A stretch of 42,178 bases of DNA, taken from assembly GCA_964420455.1 (NCBI GenBank), contig CAYQTO010000011.1:1-42178 (forward strand), read 5' to 3'. The stretch's first letter is position 1, and the number at the start of each line of letters is the position of its first letter. Under the pieces are notes generated by a model. It made no database searches. It worked only from the letters and a program-made list of their open reading frames with translations, and was not told the origin of the DNA. The DNA comes from CAYQTO01 sp964420455. Its GTDB lineage: Bacteria; Sumerlaeota; Sumerlaeia; SLMS01. Made by a program: the position numbers and the translations under genes. Positions 42,065-42,178 of the stretch are shown in pieces.

Positions 42065-42178
42065 ATGAGCCGGGTCGAAACAGGGAACGCGGCGGAGCTG
42101 GGCGTGCCGCGGGGCGGTTGGTTTCTTGGCCATTTTGCCCCCGGGGCATTTCATTGCCGCGAGCTGGAGGTGAAGTGG
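42065..42178 (+). CDS. Unknown protein, N-terminal part cut by the window end
   Basis: A frame opens at the ATG at 42065 and stays open to the last base (38 codons). A GGAAGGGG stretch at 42049 lies about eight bases upstream. It contains GGWFLGHF and ends LEVKW. The G-W-F/I-x-G and E-x-K-W spacing reminds me of small conserved proteins of unknown function, but I cannot name one. It is divergent from ccs1. It might be chance. Confidence 0.4.
   Translation, partial: MSRVETGNAAELGVPRGGWFLGHFAPGAFHCRELEVKW

Overview
The window is about 42.2 kb of GC-rich (I estimate two-thirds G+C), gene-dense bacterial chromosome. It comes from a draft assembly, since ten N bases at 32205-32214 break one gene. 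The organism looks like a diderm with a meso-diaminopimelate peptidoglycan: MurE carries the DNPR motif, Lnt and lipoproteins are present, and a WaaE-like glycosyltransferase is present. It matures c-type cytochromes by System II (Ccs1/ResB plus CcsA). There is no 16S rRNA or marker set that lets me name the phylum. The many secreted proteins of unassigned family suggest an uncultivated lineage of the PVC/FCB/Sumerlaeota kind, but that is only an impression.

Region 1 (1-12441, + strand) is a division and cell wall (dcw) cluster: murE (3' end), murF, mraY, murD, ftsW, murG, murC, murB, ftsQ, ftsA, then a secreted SH3-VanY D,D-carboxypeptidase. Most junctions overlap by 1-4 bases. The only real gap is the 108 bp between mraY and murD. 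No ddl lies between murB and ftsQ, and no ftsZ follows ftsA. Together these genes build lipid II from UDP-MurNAc-peptide, polymerise it at the septum and trim the stem peptide.

Region 2 (12517-17604, - strand) has a lipoprotein with a duplicated domain and a 1180-residue secreted subtilase with a clear intrinsic terminator. Region 3 (17841-22370) holds tRNA-Arg(ACG), an uncharacterised secreted protein, a flavodoxin-fold reductase, a LolA-like/TlpA fusion and a phoU without pst genes. A 370-bp divergent spacer with a Pho-box-like site precedes speD. Region 4 (22371-25340) holds S-adenosylmethionine decarboxylase, a family 2 glycosyltransferase, an unannotated 49-residue membrane protein and a family 4 glycosyltransferase.

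Region 5 (25451-33230) is a patchwork of envelope and secreted proteins: a jelly-roll-like secreted protein with a strong terminator, a coupled DUF2092/DUF6515-like pair, a double cNMP-binding protein without HTH, a DUF4282 membrane protein in a less GC-rich patch, a PQQ-type sugar dehydrogenase, a gap-broken membrane protein and a DUF302 protein. Region 6 (33237-37841) contains trpF translationally coupled to a membrane metallophosphoesterase. Divergent from them is a membrane-anchored unknown coupled to lnt, followed by a terminator. Region 7 (37969-42178) is the ccsA-ccs1 pair plus the start of one more gene at the edge.

The most unusual signal is not a gene. The octamer GTCTATAC (or its complement GTATAGAC) occurs 14 times by eye in 42 kb, where I estimate that base composition predicts fewer than one. 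Most copies encode Val-Tyr-Thr in frame, but one is intergenic and one is antisense within a gene. It behaves like a lineage-specific highly iterated element comparable in kind to HIP1 or DNA-uptake sequences. No CRISPR array, transposase, integrase, rRNA or phage gene was seen.
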